Made by a program: the position numbers and the translations under genes | In this document: positions 1 to 8,895 of the stretch, piece by piece | Layout: each line of letters begins with the position of its first letter | Numbering within the stretch: the first letter of the stretch is position 1 | Notes under the pieces: model-generated | Told to the model about the DNA's origin: nothing | Database searches by the model: none | What the model saw: only the letters and a program-made list of their open reading frames with translations | Source: Fuerstiella sp. | Lineage (GTDB): Bacteria; Planctomycetota; Planctomycetia; Planctomycetales; Planctomycetaceae | Direction of reading: 5' to 3' | Assembly: GCA_022843805.1 (NCBI GenBank) | Contig: JALHMY010000017.1 | Coordinates: 1-64,000 of the forward strand | Length of the DNA stretch: 64,000 nucleotides

Positions 1-1
1 G

Positions 2-151
2 AAAGGCGAACAGATTGGCCGCATCAAGGCGATGCGGGAAGTTCTCGGTCTGCGTCCGTTCACGGCGGAGGAGTTTGCTGGCTGTGATGCTGCTCAGCTC
101 GCCAGCATGGCCAACGAATTGAAGCAACAGCTTCGAGATCGCAGTTCCTGA
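2..151 (+). CDS. C-terminal end of a truncated-by-window protein, possibly Rpn/DUF4351-like
   Basis: An open frame enters from the left edge and stops with TGA at 149-151; about 49 residues are visible. The segment is helical and ends with a run resembling the tails of Rpn-type (PD-(D/E)XK recombination-promoting nuclease) proteins, which typically end in a 'GR..A...VLGLRP....E...' helix followed by a short 'L..L...L' helix. Only this tail is seen, so the family assignment is a guess from the style of the tail. No start or catalytic domain is in the window. Confidence 0.4.
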   Translation, partial: KGEQIGRIKAMREVLGLRPFTAEEFAGCDAAQLASMANELKQQLRDRSS

Positions 152-366
152 GCGACCAACGTGTCGACTCACAAGTCGTATTCGGAACTCGTGTTCGTGA
201 GAACGCTTCGAAAAGCAGCACGGTTTTTCAAAAGCTGGTCCTCTGCTGCTCGCATCCGCTCACTGAGCTGTTCCAGAGTCTCTGCGGAAAGGCAATGGAG
301 AAACGCACGTTATTCAGTAAACACAGACAGCTCCGTCTGCTGTGTCTTCCAATAGTCCAGCCGGGG

Positions 367-1106
367 CTACCCGGTAAGCTGCCTGCTGAGGAAATCTCGG
401 ATCAGCCTGGCGATTTCCGCTCCATCTTCTTCGAGAGCAAAATGCCCGGTATCAAGCAGCAAGTCGTAAACAATCTTGAGGCCCCCGGCCAGGAAGAATG
501 GCATGCTCATTAAACCAGCGCTCCCGACAAGGACGGTCGCCAGCATGGGCGATATTGAAGCGCCCACGGAGCGTGCTACTGCGGTGACGCCTGCTGCTGC
601 GGATCGTTCATCGGGTCGCACGACGGCCATCGTGTAGGCCTGGCGAGTCGGCACATCCATCTGCGAAATGCTGAATCGCATCAGCAAAAGGCCTATAGCC
701 CAATACACGTCCGGCATCAGCGGGACGAGGATCAGCAACACATTCGACGGCAGATGCGTGAAGATCATCGTATGGGGCTGATGACGCCAATCGTGGCGGC
801 AATGACGAGCAACACAAAACTACCGGTCGAGACGAAGACGACCCCGGCCAAAACCATTAAGATCGCACCAGGGATTAACGTGCGACGACGACCGAGCCTG
901 TCAGCAGTCGTGGTAAGCCAAAGCGAGATTGCTGTGTCGCCAGCCAGAGTGAGACTCAGGAGAAGCCCGACTTCCCATTCCTTCAAACCGACTTCCACCA
1001 GATAAAGCACCAGCACGACGGAGAGCAGACCGTAGGCGAACATCCTTGAACATCGAGTCGCAAACAGCAGCCAGCCGTCTCGTGTCAACTTATCCGCAAT
1101 GCTCAC
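367..1106 (-). pseudogene. Decayed MFS transporter joined to an alpha/beta-hydrolase tail
   Basis: The 1106-765 frame encodes an MFS N-terminus (about 113 aa) with the loop motif 'TTTADRLGRRRT' between membrane segments. It stops, and a second frame (768-367) resumes with C-terminal MFS helices containing 'DVPTRQAYTMAVV' and 'AAAGVTAVARS'. The two parts total about 245 aa against roughly 400 for the family, so the central helices are missing as well as the frame being broken. From about position 453 the sequence changes to 'DTGHFALEEDG..IARLIRDFL', which is the usual C-terminus of alpha/beta-fold hydrolases, not of MFS proteins. The locus is therefore a deletion product with two junctions. 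Function is presumably lost. Confidence 0.7.
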
Positions 1107-1126
1107 CGGAAGGCTCCGTCAGGCTT

Positions 1127-1172
1127 GACGCCACCTGCGACTGAACGCCACCTGCGACTGAACGCCACCTGT
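1127..1172. repeat. 17-bp tandem repeat, about three units
   Basis: Nearly identical units built on 'AACGCCACCTGCGACTG' follow one another directly upstream of the broken MFS gene. The last unit is degenerate. This could be replication slippage; no function is evident. Confidence 0.7.
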
Positions 1173-1177
1173 GAAGG

Positions 1178-1795
1178 AAGAGGACCGTGGTCATGGTTGC
1201 TCTCTGGGATACGGCATAATGGGAAGACGCAATAGAGGGTAGTGGGGTTCGACCATTTTCTCCCCCCCAATTCGCCGGCTGGATTATTGGGAAGTATAGC
1301 GAGCATTGGTAAGGTTTGTAGGGTCGAGTCGATCCTGAGCCGGGGTCGCACATACCGGGGAGCGGCATTACCGTCATGCCCCATTCTGCTTCGCAGACTC
1401 TTATGAGATCGCCAAAACGAAAGACGGCGACTTCATTCTTGTGCAGGTTGAATTGGCAGTCACACGGACGACGCCTTTCGAGCTCACGCATCTGCGTGAG
1501 TCGAAGAACAAGGGGCATACGACGAAGGCTTGCTCGCTGTTGTCAGGGACGAATCGGCGAGGTTGACGATTCAAGGCGACACGGAATCCTCGAATATTGC
1601 AGCACATATATTCTGGCGAATATATGCCGGATCGACCTCAGCATCGTCTTCGGTCAGGCTTACAGCAGCCCTTCAGCCCTTGTTTTGGCGGTGTTTCCGG
1701 TTGCCATTTCGTGCGGGAAGACTTATCATAGCAACAACTCAGTCGGAGGGTTAAAGGCAGGGCATCTCGTTTGACGGGAGGCTCGGCTGGGAAAA
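1178..1795. other. Intergenic region with coding debris and a small hairpin
   Basis: No intact gene is seen. A plus-strand frame of about 60 codons ending at a TGA near 1566 reads plausibly (it contains 'SYEIAKTKDGDFILVQVELAV') but has no convincing start, so it is probably a gene remnant. A perfect 9-bp inverted repeat (CATATATTC/GAATATATG) lies at 1605-1626. Confidence 0.35.
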
Positions 1796-1845
1796 AGCCG
1801 GCGTGGGTGCATACCTTTCGGTTTGCAACCACGTCGGCTTTTTTT
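1796..1845 (+). terminator. Long hairpin plus T-tract upstream of kaiC (copy 1)
   Basis: AGCCGGCGTGG at 1796-1806 pairs with CCACGTCGGCT at 1829-1839 (one G-T pair). An inner stem TGCATACC/GGTTTGCA has one mismatch, and a run of T follows. It has the form of an intrinsic terminator. A related element with the same inner 'GGTTTGCA' arm occurs at 7184-7232. Because it lies about 170 bp before kaiC, it could end upstream transcription or act as an attenuator. Confidence 0.6.
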
Positions 1846-2014
1846 GTTCAATGCGGGAGGTTCACCGCACTGCCAATCCGAAAAATGCTTCTGAGAAGCA
1901 TTTGGAAGTACCAAAACCTGAACGTGTATACCACTTTCAGCGAGAGTGGTGCGTTGTCGCCCTGGCCGGTATTCGGCAGGGCGGTGTCAGTAACCGACCA
2001 GGAAGGATTATCCC

Positions 2015-3766
2015 TTGACCAGGACCGTCACGAAACAGAAAGCGTCTTCTCCAGCGAGTTTGCCAAAATGTGCAACTGGCATTCCGGGGCTGGACGAGAT
2101 CACGGGTGGTGGGCTTCCCAAAGGCAGAACGACCCTGGTCTGCGGCGGGGCTGGCTGCGGCAAAACACTCCTGGGAATCGAGTTCCTTGTTCGGGGAGCC
2201 ACACTGTACGATGAACCAGGCGTGTTTATTGCCTTCGAGGAAACCGCAGAAGAACTGGCTCAAAACGTTTGCTCGCTCGGCTTCGATCTTGATGACCTCA
2301 TCGAGACCAGGAAGCTGGCGGTAGACTATATCTACATTGAGCGTAGCGAGATCGAGGAAACGGGGGAGTACGACCTTGAAGGACTGTTCATTCGCCTGGG
2401 CCATGCGATTGACTCCATAGGGGCGAAGCGGGTTGTACTCGACACTCTGGAGACGCTGTTCAGCGGCCTGTCAAATGTTGCCATCCTGCGATCCGAGTTA
2501 CGCCGTCTTTTTCGCTGGCTCAAGCAAAAGGGCGTCACATCCATTGTCACCGCCGAGCGGGGTGAAGGCTCCCTTACCCGACACGGACTGGAAGAATATG
2601 TCTCCGACTGCGTGCTACTCCTGGATCACCGTGTCGAAGGGCAAATCTCAACCCGCCGCCTGCGGGTTGTCAAGTATCGAGGCTCGGTCCACGCCACCAA
2701 TGAATTCCCGTTCCTGATTGATGAGGGCGGTATCTCTGTCCTGCCGATCACGTCGCTACAGTTGCAGCACAAGGCATCCATTGAGCGAATTTCCAGCGGT
2801 GTTCCGGCCCTGGACGCCATGCTGGGCGGTCAGGGGTTCTTTCGAGGCAGCAGCGTCCTGGTGTCCGGCACGGCGGGCGTTGGGAAGACCAGCCTTTCGT
2901 GTCATGCTGCCGATGCCTGCTGTCAGCGGAATGAACGCTGTCTGTATTTCGCTTTCGAAGAATCAGAAGCCCAGCTGCTTCGCAACATGCGGTCGATTGG
3001 CCTTGATCTCGAGCCGTGGGTGAAGAAAGGGTTACTGCGCTTTCAAGTCGCCCGTCCGACCATGAACGGCCTTGAAATGCATCTGGCAGGTATTCACAAG
3101 CAAGTCGAAGCGTTCCAGCCGCATTTAGTGATTGTTGATCCCATTACGAGCTTCCTTTCGTCAGGGACCGACAGCGAAGCAAGTTCCATGATGGTGCGGT
3201 TGGTTGATTACCTGAAGTCACGTCAGATTACGGCTTTCCTCACGAATTTGAACCACGCCGGAAGCGTCCTGGAGCAGACGAATGTGGCGATTTCTTCCCT
3301 GATCGACACCTGGTTGCTTCTGCGGGACATCGAACTGAACGGTGAGCGCAATCGGGGACTGTACATTCTAAAGTCTCGTGGAATGGCCCACAGCAATCAG
3401 ATTCGAGAATTTCTGCTGACTGAGAAAGGCGTCCAGCTCACCGACGTTTACCTGGGTCCGGAAGGCGTTCTCACTGGTTCAGCAAGACTTTCCCAGGAAG
3501 CAAAGGCCACGGCGACGGCAGTGCAGCGCAGCCTGGAGATCGAAAGGAAGCGGGGAGAGCTGGCACGAAGGCAACAAGGGCTGGAGGCTCAGATCGCCGT
3601 TCTACAGCTGCAATTTCAAACCGACAGGGAAGGAATGGAACAGGACATTACCAATGAACAGGCGTATTTGGAAAGACTGGAACAGAGCCGTCACGAAATG
3701 GCGATGAGTCGCAAGGCCGTTTCCAATGGAAATGAGGCACATCCGAAGAAGAAGGGTCACAAATGA
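2015..3766 (+). CDS. kaiC: KaiC-like double-domain ATPase
   Basis: This 583-aa protein has two RecA-type KaiC domains. Domain 1 has Walker A GGAGCGKT and the Glu pair in 'AFEET'. Domain 2 has GTAGVGKT, 'AFEES' and Walker B 'LVIVDP'. By family it should be a hexameric ATPase with autokinase activity. The positions equivalent to the cyanobacterial Ser431/Thr432 phosphosites read Ser427-Ser428 ('AISSLIDT'). After about residue 487 there is a charged coiled-coil tail not found in the 519-aa cyanobacterial protein. The start is TTG with GGAAGG eight bases upstream; no better ATG precedes the first conserved block. Its stop overlaps the following kaiB start (ATGA), so the genes are translationally coupled. 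No kaiA is seen. Confidence 0.9.
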   Translation: MTRTVTKQKASSPASLPKCATGIPGLDEITGGGLPKGRTTLVCGGAGCGKTLLGIEFLVRGATLYDEPGVFIAFEETAEELAQNVCSLGFDLDDLIETRKLAVDYIYIERSEIEETGEYDLEGLFIRLGHAIDSIGAKRVVLDTLETLFSGLSNVAILRSELRRLFRWLKQKGVTSIVTAERGEGSLTRHGLEEYVSDCVLLLDHRVEGQISTRRLRVVKYRGSVHATNEFPFLIDEGGISVLPITSLQLQHKASIERISSGVPALDAMLGGQGFFRGSSVLVSGTAGVGKTSLSCHAADACCQRNERCLYFAFEESEAQLLRNMRSIGLDLEPWVKKGLLRFQVARPTMNGLEMHLAGIHKQVEAFQPHLVIVDPITSFLSSGTDSEASSMMVRLVDYLKSRQITAFLTNLNHAGSVLEQTNVAISSLIDTWLLLRDIELNGERNRGLYILKSRGMAHSNQIREFLLTEKGVQLTDVYLGPEGVLTGSARLSQEAKATATAVQRSLEIERKRGELARRQQGLEAQIAVLQLQFQTDREGMEQDITNEQAYLERLEQSRHEMAMSRKAVSNGNEAHPKKKGHK

Positions 3767-4092
3767 CGACGCAGACTAAAGCGAGCGATCACGGGGTTGA
3801 AACTAAAGAGCCGAAGTTGTGGCAACTGCGACTCTACGTCGCCGGGCAATCTCCAAAGTCTGTCACGGCCTTCGCCAACCTCAGGCGGCTCTGCGAGGAA
3901 CACTTAGCCGGTGAATTTGAGATCGAAGTGATTGACCTTATCGAGAATCCTCGACTGGCAAAGGATGACCAGATCGTTGCCATTCCGACCCTGGTCAGGA
4001 AGTTGCCGGAGCCGATCCGGAAAATCATCGGCGACCTGTCCGATACGGAACGAACCCTGGTCGGCCTGCAACTCCGTTCCTCCATGAAGTGA
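3763..4092 (+). CDS. kaiB: KaiB-like protein, first copy
   Basis: A 109-aa protein of the thioredoxin-like KaiB family. The core '[12 protein letters not shown]' strand, the '[18 protein letters not shown]' strand-helix and '[14 protein letters not shown]' with the conserved Pro-Thr are all present. KaiB proteins bind KaiC and in cyanobacteria swap fold to do so. The first 20 or so residues are an extra N-terminal extension. The gene starts inside the kaiC stop codon (ATGA) and is followed 31 bp later by a second, different kaiB, so it belongs to a kaiC-kaiB-kaiB-kinase operon. Confidence 0.9.
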   Translation: MTTQTKASDHGVETKEPKLWQLRLYVAGQSPKSVTAFANLRRLCEEHLAGEFEIEVIDLIENPRLAKDDQIVAIPTLVRKLPEPIRKIIGDLSDTERTLVGLQLRSSMK

Positions 4093-4123
4093 CGCAGGGG
4101 ACAATGAAGAAAACGAGCCACGC

Positions 4124-4450
4124 ATGATGATGCAGACAACGACCGAAGTGTTCGAGGAGCGGGTGGCGTATCACTCACAGGAACGCTACGTCCTGTGCCT
4201 GTATGTTGCTGGTTTAACGCCACGTTCGACGCTGGCGATAGAAACCATCCGGGCGATCTGCGAACGCTACTTGTCAGGCCGTTATGAACTGACGATCATC
4301 GACCTCTATTTGCAGCCGGAGATGGCCCGAAAGGCGCAGATTGTGGTCGCCCCCACACTGGTAAAGCAATCTCCGTCGCCAATTCGGTTGTTCATAGGAG
4401 ATATGACGGATGAGACAAGAATTCTTCAGGGGTTGCGAATCGCTTCCTGA
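4124..4450 (+). CDS. kaiB: KaiB-like protein, second copy
   Basis: A 108-aa KaiB-family protein with 'LCLYVAGLTPRS', 'YELTIIDLYLQPEMARKAQ' and 'VVAPTLVKQSPSPIRLFIGD'. It is clearly diverged from the first copy but has the same length and layout, so the pair is an old duplication, not a recent one. Paired kaiB genes beside a kaiC and a PAS kinase are a recurring arrangement in non-cyanobacterial Kai clusters. A second start (ATG at 4127) follows the first immediately, so the exact start is uncertain by one codon. Confidence 0.88.
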   Translation: MMMQTTTEVFEERVAYHSQERYVLCLYVAGLTPRSTLAIETIRAICERYLSGRYELTIIDLYLQPEMARKAQIVVAPTLVKQSPSPIRLFIGDMTDETRILQGLRIAS

Positions 4451-4476
4451 ACCGACCTCTGTCAGAGAAAGCCTCC

Positions 4477-6510
4477 ATGCCAATCACGCCAAACACTAAC
4501 GGCGAACTGCTTGCGGAAATCGAACGGTTGCGCATGCGACTTGAAGAAGCCGAGGCGGTCGTTGAGGCCATTCGGAACGGCATCGTTGATGCGGTCGTCG
4601 TTAATGCCGCTTCCGAGGAGTGCGTTTACACTCTGGACGGGGCCGAGCGTCCGTACCGACTGCTGGTCGAAGCGATGGAACAAGGTGTCGCGGTCCTGAA
4701 TTCGGAGGGAGTGGTTCTTTACTGCAACCCGTGCCTTGCTGAACTGCTCAGAAGGTCCGTGCAACAGATAACAGGATGCACCATCGACAGCTTTGGAGCA
4801 GAAGCCGACCAGACCAGGATCGCGGGACTATGGAGGCATGTCGAAAACAAATCGGCCCACGACGAGATTCTGCTGCGCCGCCATGACGGGACCACGTTCC
4901 CCGCAGCCGTGACTGTCAGTATGCTGCCGTTCCACAACTTCTGTCTCCTGATCTCCGACCTTACCCAGCAACAGCACTACGACGAATTGATCGTGTCTAA
5001 AGCGGCGCTGCTGGACTCCGAGATTCGATATCGACGGCTGTTCGAGACGGCCAAAGACGGCATTCTGATCCTCGACACAGAGAGCGGAAGAATCACGGAC
5101 GCCAACCCGTTCATGGGCGAACTGCTGGGGTACTCACACGAGCATTTCTTTGGTAAGGAACTGTGGGAGATCGGCCTGTTCAGCGACAAAGCGGCCAACG
5201 AAGCCGCCGTGCGAACACTTCAGGACAAGGGATACATTCGTTACGAACACTTGCCGCTGGAAACCAGCGAGGGGCTTCGGGTCGAGGTCGAAGTGGTCGC
5301 CAACGCTTACCGGGAGGACCACCACAAAGTCATTCAGTGCAACATCCGTGACATTACGGAACGCAGCCGTCTGGAAAAACAGACGCAGGAACAGGCGTCG
5401 GCGCTGGCTAAGTTAGACCATCGCAAGGACGAGTTCCTGGCAATGCTGAGTCACGAACTCAGGAACCCGCTGGCCGCAATCACCAATGCCGTGCAACTGC
5501 TGAGTCTTCAGAAGCATGAAGACCCCCTCCAGACTCAGGCCCGAACCATCATCCAGCGTCAGATGGGCCAGCTGATCCGGCTGGTTGATGATTTAATGGA
5601 AGTCTCTCGAATTACATCCGGCAGAATTCATCTTCAAAAAGCGCGGACTGGACTGAACGGCATCGTGGAACGTGCCGTGGAAACGACCCGTTCGCTGATG
5701 GATCAGCATCAGCACGAACTCACGGTGTCGTTATCGCCGCAGCCACTTTGGCTCAATGCCGACGCATCAAGAATGGAACAGATGGTCGTCAACCTGCTTA
5801 CCAATGCTGCTAAGTTCACGACCAAAGGAGGACACATCTCAATTGCCGTTCAGCGGGAAGGTGATGAGGCGGTGCTGCGAGTGAAGGATACGGGCGTTGG
5901 CATCGCCGCCGAACTGCTGCCCCACATCTTTGAACTGTTCACGCAGGCAGAACGATCCCTGGACCGCTCGCAGGGTGGATTGGGCATCGGCCTAAGTCTG
6001 GTGCAACGACTGGTCGAAATGCACGAGGGTCGAGTCGAGGTTTCAAGCGTATTGAGTCAGGGCAGTGAATTTGTAGTTTATCTGCCGATGATGCTGAATC
6101 CCGCAACGCAAATACCATCATCGCTTGAAGTCACCGCCGATCCAGTTGGTCCATCCCTGCGTGTTCTTGTCGTCGATGACAATGTTGACGCGGCTCAGAC
6201 CCTGGGGCTGCTGCTGAAGGCGACAGGTCATGATGCACGAATGGCTTATGATGGGGTCAGCGCCGTAAAAGTCGCTCTCGAATTCCTGCCGAACGTGGTG
6301 CTATTGGACATCGGTTTGCCAGGACTCGACGGTTACGAAGTTGCGAAGCGACTGAGGCAGGACTCATCTCTGGATGGTGTCGTACTGGTCGCAGTGACCG
6401 GTTACGGGCAGGCAACGGATAAGCTGCGTTCGCAGGACGCCGGATTTAATCACCATCTGATCAAACCCGCCGACTTTGCCAGGGTGCAACAGCTTTTGGC
6501 AACTTTGTAG
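4477..6510 (+). CDS. PAS hybrid histidine kinase of the Kai cluster
   Basis: This 677-aa protein is cytoplasmic, with no membrane segment. In order it has an N-terminal coiled coil 'LLAEIERLRMRLEEAEAV', two PAS domains (about 65-170 and 185-300), a HisKA domain with His326 in 'MLSHELRNPLA', a HATPase domain (N box 'NLLTNAAKF', G boxes 'DTGVG' and 'GLGIGLSL'), and a C-terminal receiver with acceptor Asp611 in 'VVLLDIGLPGLDG'. It starts 26 bp after the second kaiB. The context makes it the likely signalling output or input partner of KaiC/KaiB, comparable in role to SasA, though it lacks the KaiB-like sensor of SasA. Its final phosphotransfer target is not in the window. Confidence 0.9.
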   Translation: MPITPNTNGELLAEIERLRMRLEEAEAVVEAIRNGIVDAVVVNAASEECVYTLDGAERPYRLLVEAMEQGVAVLNSEGVVLYCNPCLAELLRRSVQQITGCTIDSFGAEADQTRIAGLWRHVENKSAHDEILLRRHDGTTFPAAVTVSMLPFHNFCLLISDLTQQQHYDELIVSKAALLDSEIRYRRLFETAKDGILILDTESGRITDANPFMGELLGYSHEHFFGKELWEIGLFSDKAANEAAVRTLQDKGYIRYEHLPLETSEGLRVEVEVVANAYREDHHKVIQCNIRDITERSRLEKQTQEQASALAKLDHRKDEFLAMLSHELRNPLAAITNAVQLLSLQKHEDPLQTQARTIIQRQMGQLIRLVDDLMEVSRITSGRIHLQKARTGLNGIVERAVETTRSLMDQHQHELTVSLSPQPLWLNADASRMEQMVVNLLTNAAKFTTKGGHISIAVQREGDEAVLRVKDTGVGIAAELLPHIFELFTQAERSLDRSQGGLGIGLSLVQRLVEMHEGRVEVSSVLSQGSEFVVYLPMMLNPATQIPSSLEVTADPVGPSLRVLVVDDNVDAAQTLGLLLKATGHDARMAYDGVSAVKVALEFLPNVVLLDIGLPGLDGYEVAKRLRQDSSLDGVVLVAVTGYGQATDKLRSQDAGFNHHLIKPADFARVQQLLATL

Positions 6511-6642
6511 ATGAAGGCAAGCCGATCCGAACGCTGCTCTATTGACCCCAACGCCAGTTCCTCGTGCCTTCCAGCGTCCTCGACCATTGACGCCGTATAG
6601 CAGGGCCGTTGGTTCGATATCAGTCGTAATGGAGCAGGCCGC

Positions 6643-6822
6643 ATGTTGGCGAGCATGGCGAGCTTCTACACTGAGCAGCAATCAATCGACATGAAAGGTG
6701 GCGTGAATCGGCGGGTCGAAGAAGGTCTGTTCCCGCAGAAGGCTCCTTACGGTTATCGAGATTTCCGAGTTGACAAACGTTTTCTTGCAGAGGTTCTTCG
6801 ACAAGATGCCCATCGGGAGTGA
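6643..6822 (+). pseudogene. Serine recombinase (resolvase) fragment
   Basis: A 59-codon open stretch reads 'MASFYTEQQSIDMKGGVNRR' followed by 'EEGLFPQKAPYGYR'. This is the linker and start of the recombinase domain in large serine recombinases (the usual form is '...Q..S.....G...R...G....APYGYR'). The catalytic N-terminal Ser domain and the zinc and coiled-coil parts are absent. It is a remnant of a mobile element downstream of the Kai operon and cannot be active. Confidence 0.7.
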
Positions 6823-7183
6823 TGACGTGCGGGAGTGGTTCCCGCGACAAGTGCTTCGCCCGAACCGGGTGGCAGCAGAGTTCTCAACATTCTGACGGTC
6901 GTCATCTTTCGCCTCCCCTGAGAGCCACAGATTGATCGCTGACCGCAGGAATTATCAGGATTGCGAATTTGTGTCGTCGATCCCGGTTCGTACAGAATCT
7001 TCGTTCGAATGAAAATTGATGCGAGTATCAGACAAACCCATACGACAGCGGGAGTAGCCCTTGCCATCCAGGTGAGACGTGTTATTGTAAAGTCGGGCGA
7101 ATGAGGTCAGTGACTTCGTTTGTCACCTTCGGAAGACTAATTTAAGCGTAACTCGACGTAAATTGAGAGACGCGTTAACAGTG

Positions 7184-7232
7184 AGCCGATGCAGTTGCAG
7201 ACCGACAGGTTTGCAGCCGCATCGGCTTTTTT
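7184..7232 (+). terminator. Long hairpin plus T-tract upstream of oleate hydratase (copy 2)
   Basis: AGCCGATGC at 7184-7192 pairs perfectly with GCATCGGCT at 7219-7227. An inner stem GCAGACC/GGTTTGC is present, and six T follow. It shares layout and the inner arm with the hairpin at 1796-1845. It ends 48 bp before the oleate hydratase start, so it is either a terminator of upstream transcription or a 5' leader attenuator. Confidence 0.6.
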
Positions 7233-7279
7233 CATTTCGAAAACGCCATGAAAAAAAAGATCGAAGATAAGGATAAAGA

Positions 7280-8854
7280 ATGATGTCGAACGATACAAAA
7301 GCGTTCATGATTGGCAGCGGAATTGGCTCGCTCGCTGCCGCGGCTTTTATGATTCGCGATGGAGAGATGTCTGGCAGTAACATCACGATTTTCGAAGCAT
7401 TGCCTTTGCTGGGTGGAAGCCTGGATGGCGGTGGAAGTCCCGACACCGGTTACACCATGCGTGGTGGTCGCATGCTGACGACGGATAATTACGAGTGCAC
7501 CTGGGAACTGTTCAAGTCGATCCCTTCTTTGGAACACCCAGGTAAGTCGGTCTTTGACGAGACAGTTGAATTCAATGAAGTCATGAAGTCCTGTTCGAAA
7601 GCACGCCTGATTGATCGGAATCGCTCCATCATCGATGTGAAATCGATGGGCTTTAGTATGGCCGACCGAACTGAGTTACTGGAACTCGCTGCGGCGAGCG
7701 AAGACAAGCTCGGCTCCACCCGAATTACAGACTGGCTGTCGCCGGAATTCTTTACGACGAACTTCTGGTATATGTGGTCAACGACGTTTGCCTTTCAGCC
7801 GTGGCACAGCGCGGTCGAATTCAAACGCTACCTGCATCGGTTTATGAAAGAGTTCTCTCGGATCGAGACGCTCGCTGGCGTCAAACGCACCGTTTATAAC
7901 CAATACGATTCCCTCGTCAGACCACTCGTCAGCTGGCTCAAGGCGCAGCAGGTGCAGTTTCGAAAGGGATGCACCGTCACTGATATCGTTTTGGGAACTG
8001 GTGATACGATTCTGGTCACGGAGCTGAAGACGACTGAATCTGGAACGACCGGATCGATCCAAATCCGACCCGAGGATCTGGTTCTGTTCCAGAACGGTAC
8101 AATGACGGATGCTTCAACGTTTGGCTCGATGACCATGGCGCCGGAGAAACTGACAAAAGCTGACAGCAACGGATGGTCGTTATGGGAGAAGCTTGCGACA
8201 GGTCGTCCTGAGTTCGGCAATCCGGCGGCATTCAATTCCAGCATTCCTGAATCGAACTGGCCATCGTTTACGGTGACACTCAGGGACACGGTGTTCTTCG
8301 ACAAAATGGAGGCAATGTCCGGTAATAAAGCCGGCACCGGCGGGCTCGTCACCTTCAAAGACTCCGACTGGTACATGTCGATTGTCCTTGCTCACCAGCC
8401 ACACTACGCGAGCCAGCCTGATGGCGTGCAGGTGTTTTGGGGATACGCACTTCACGGTGATCGAGTCGGCAATTTTGTGCCCAGGCCGATGGCAGATTGC
8501 AATGGCGAAGAGATTCTTCGCGAGCTATGCGGTCATCTGAACTTCGATCAGGAAATGACATTTGGCAACGCTAATTGTATCCCTTGCCGCATGCCGTATA
8601 TCACCAGTCAGTTTATGCCTCGGGCGAAATCGGACCGACCTTTGCCCGTCCCGAAGAACTCGAAGAACCTGGCCTTCGTCAGCCAGTATGTTGAAATCGC
8701 GGATGACGTTGTGTTTACGGTCGAGTATTCCGTGCGAGTCGCTCAAATGGTTGTTTATCAGCTTCTTGAACTCAACCACGAACTTCCCGCAATCAGTCGG
8801 CATGACGAATCTGTCAAAGTGAAATTCGATGCCGTGCTCAAAGCATTTGCATGA
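7280..8854 (+). CDS. ohyA: Oleate hydratase (FAD-dependent, MCRA family)
   Basis: A 524-aa protein that should add water to the cis-9 double bond of oleate to give 10-hydroxystearate, using FAD as a structural or redox-neutral cofactor. Visible signs are the N-terminal nucleotide-binding glycines 'IGSGIGSLAAAAF', 'FEALPLLGGSLDGGG', 'YTMRGGRML', and the family blocks 'WYMWSTTFAFQPWHSAVEF' and 'GNANCIPCRMPYITSQF'. Most studied enzymes have RGGRE where this one has RGGRM (Met65), which marks a distinct subgroup. No signal peptide is seen. It starts at ATG with 'AAGGATAAAG' upstream. A UbiB-type kinase follows after 41 bp, suggesting an operon related to lipid or membrane stress. Confidence 0.9.
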   Translation: MMSNDTKAFMIGSGIGSLAAAAFMIRDGEMSGSNITIFEALPLLGGSLDGGGSPDTGYTMRGGRMLTTDNYECTWELFKSIPSLEHPGKSVFDETVEFNEVMKSCSKARLIDRNRSIIDVKSMGFSMADRTELLELAAASEDKLGSTRITDWLSPEFFTTNFWYMWSTTFAFQPWHSAVEFKRYLHRFMKEFSRIETLAGVKRTVYNQYDSLVRPLVSWLKAQQVQFRKGCTVTDIVLGTGDTILVTELKTTESGTTGSIQIRPEDLVLFQNGTMTDASTFGSMTMAPEKLTKADSNGWSLWEKLATGRPEFGNPAAFNSSIPESNWPSFTVTLRDTVFFDKMEAMSGNKAGTGGLVTFKDSDWYMSIVLAHQPHYASQPDGVQVFWGYALHGDRVGNFVPRPMADCNGEEILRELCGHLNFDQEMTFGNANCIPCRMPYITSQFMPRAKSDRPLPVPKNSKNLAFVSQYVEIADDVVFTVEYSVRVAQMVVYQLLELNHELPAISRHDESVKVKFDAVLKAFA

Positions 8855-8895
8855 GCCAGATGTCGTGCCGTTTATACAATCGATAAGGAACCGCT

